In this document: in pieces, positions 63,743 to 64,000 of the stretch
How positions within the stretch are numbered: the first letter of the stretch is position 1
Layout of the letters: every line of letters begins with the position of its first letter
Assembly: GCF_902706035.1 (NCBI RefSeq)
Contig: NZ_CACSJA010000002.1
Span: 310,001 to 374,000 of the forward strand
Reading direction: 5' to 3'
Source of the DNA: Pantoea sp. 18069
Lineage (GTDB): Bacteria; Pseudomonadota; Gammaproteobacteria; Burkholderiales; Burkholderiaceae_C
DNA: 64,000 nucleotides
The notes under the pieces: generated by a model
What the model was told of the DNA's origin: nothing
Database searches by the model: none
What the model saw: only the letters and a program-made list of their open reading frames with translations
Made by a program: the position numbers and the translations under genes

Positions 63743-64000
63743 TCAGGCTCCGGTGGTGCGGCGCACGGCCGCGAAGTACCAGGCGTCGGGCAGGCAGCGC
63801 AGCAGCCGCACCCAGGCGGTGAAGCGGCGCGGGAAGTTCATCTCGAAACGACCGCGCGCCCAGCCTTGCAGCATGCGCTCGGCAGCCTCGTCGGCGCTGA
63901 TCAGCGCGGGCATGGGAAAAGCGTTCTGCGCGGTCAGCGGCGTCTGGACAAAACCCGGGTTGATGATGGACACGCCTATGCCGCGCGGATGCAGGTCGAG
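63743..64000 (-). CDS. SDR-family oxidoreductase, 3' part
   Basis: The frame is open to the window edge, so the 5' part is missing. The visible C-terminal 85 residues include GIGVSIINPGFVQTPLTAQN, the short-chain dehydrogenase segment after the active site, and end WYFAAVRRTTGA. Substrate unknown. Coupled to the NTF2-like gene. Confidence 0.85.
   Translation of the reverse strand, partial: LDLHPRGIGVSIINPGFVQTPLTAQNAFPMPALISADEAAERMLQGWARGRFEMNFPRRFTAWVRLLRCLPDAWYFAAVRRTTGA

Overview
The window is high-GC, densely coded chromosomal DNA from a betaproteobacterium. The gene content (TamB, pil-chp cluster with rubredoxin, yqgE-ruvX-pyrR-pyrB-pyrC', dusB-fis-purH, a Bug-family binding protein) and the intergenic sequence style point to order Burkholderiales, most likely family Comamonadaceae. 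This placement is inferred; no rRNA is present. I see no insertion sequence or prophage.

Layout. 1-6.8 kb: 3' part of tamB, a tRNA-Arg(CCT), a DUF805 membrane protein, a pentapeptide-repeat protein, a DUF1304 protein and an MDR oxidoreductase. 6.9-19.07 kb: a complete type I-F CRISPR-Cas locus on the + strand: cas1, cas2-3 fusion, a 417-bp non-coding gap, csy1-csy2-csy3-csy4, an AT-rich leader with a consensus IHF site, and an array of 50 28-bp repeats plus a degenerate terminal one. 19.1-28.4 kb: VOC protein, EamA exporter with divergent MocR regulator, OmpA-like protein, cardiolipin synthase, ArsC-like protein, and ferric-iron-type ABC permease and ATPase genes. 28.4-32.3 kb: a polar amino-acid ABC importer operon (aapJQMP type). 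32.4-37.3 kb: yqgE-ruvX-pyrR-pyrB-pyrC'-plsC, where the dihydroorotase-like protein lacks the metal-binding HxH. 37.3-38.8 kb: photolyase. 39-48.8 kb: rubredoxin-pilG-pilH-pilI-pilJ-chpA, controlling type IV pili. 48.9-56.7 kb: thiD-hemL, an Xre-RES toxin-antitoxin pair, a cytochrome c, purH, dusB-fis and a lipoprotein gene. 56.8-59.6 kb: YqaA, an ECF sigma/anti-sigma pair and a Tat-exported ferritin-like protein. 59.6-64 kb: Bug binding protein with a benzoylformate-decarboxylase-like enzyme and a divergent LysR regulator, then NTF2-like and SDR genes.

The most interesting part is the gap between cas2-3 and csy1 (11447-11863). It holds a minus-strand mini-CRISPR: two degenerate copies of the array repeat around a 26-nt pseudo-spacer, exactly 6 nt (one Cas7f/Csy3 step) shorter than the 32-nt array spacers. 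The pseudo-spacer matches 20 of 26 positions of a site about 100 bp away. That site has a 5'-CC PAM, an intact seed, and three of its six mismatches at positions 6, 12 and 24, which type I complexes flip out. The site covers a perfect TATAAT -10 box directed at csy1. Downstream of that box are a short ORF with a strong ribosome-binding site and a strong intrinsic terminator just before csy1. This is the architecture of a Cascade-guided RNA circuit of the CreTA (toxin-antitoxin RNA) or CreR (cas self-repression) kind, here in a type I-F locus. Array and cas genes supply the effector, the minus-strand RNA supplies the guide, and the target promoter is either a small toxin/RNA gene or the attenuated leader of the csy operon.
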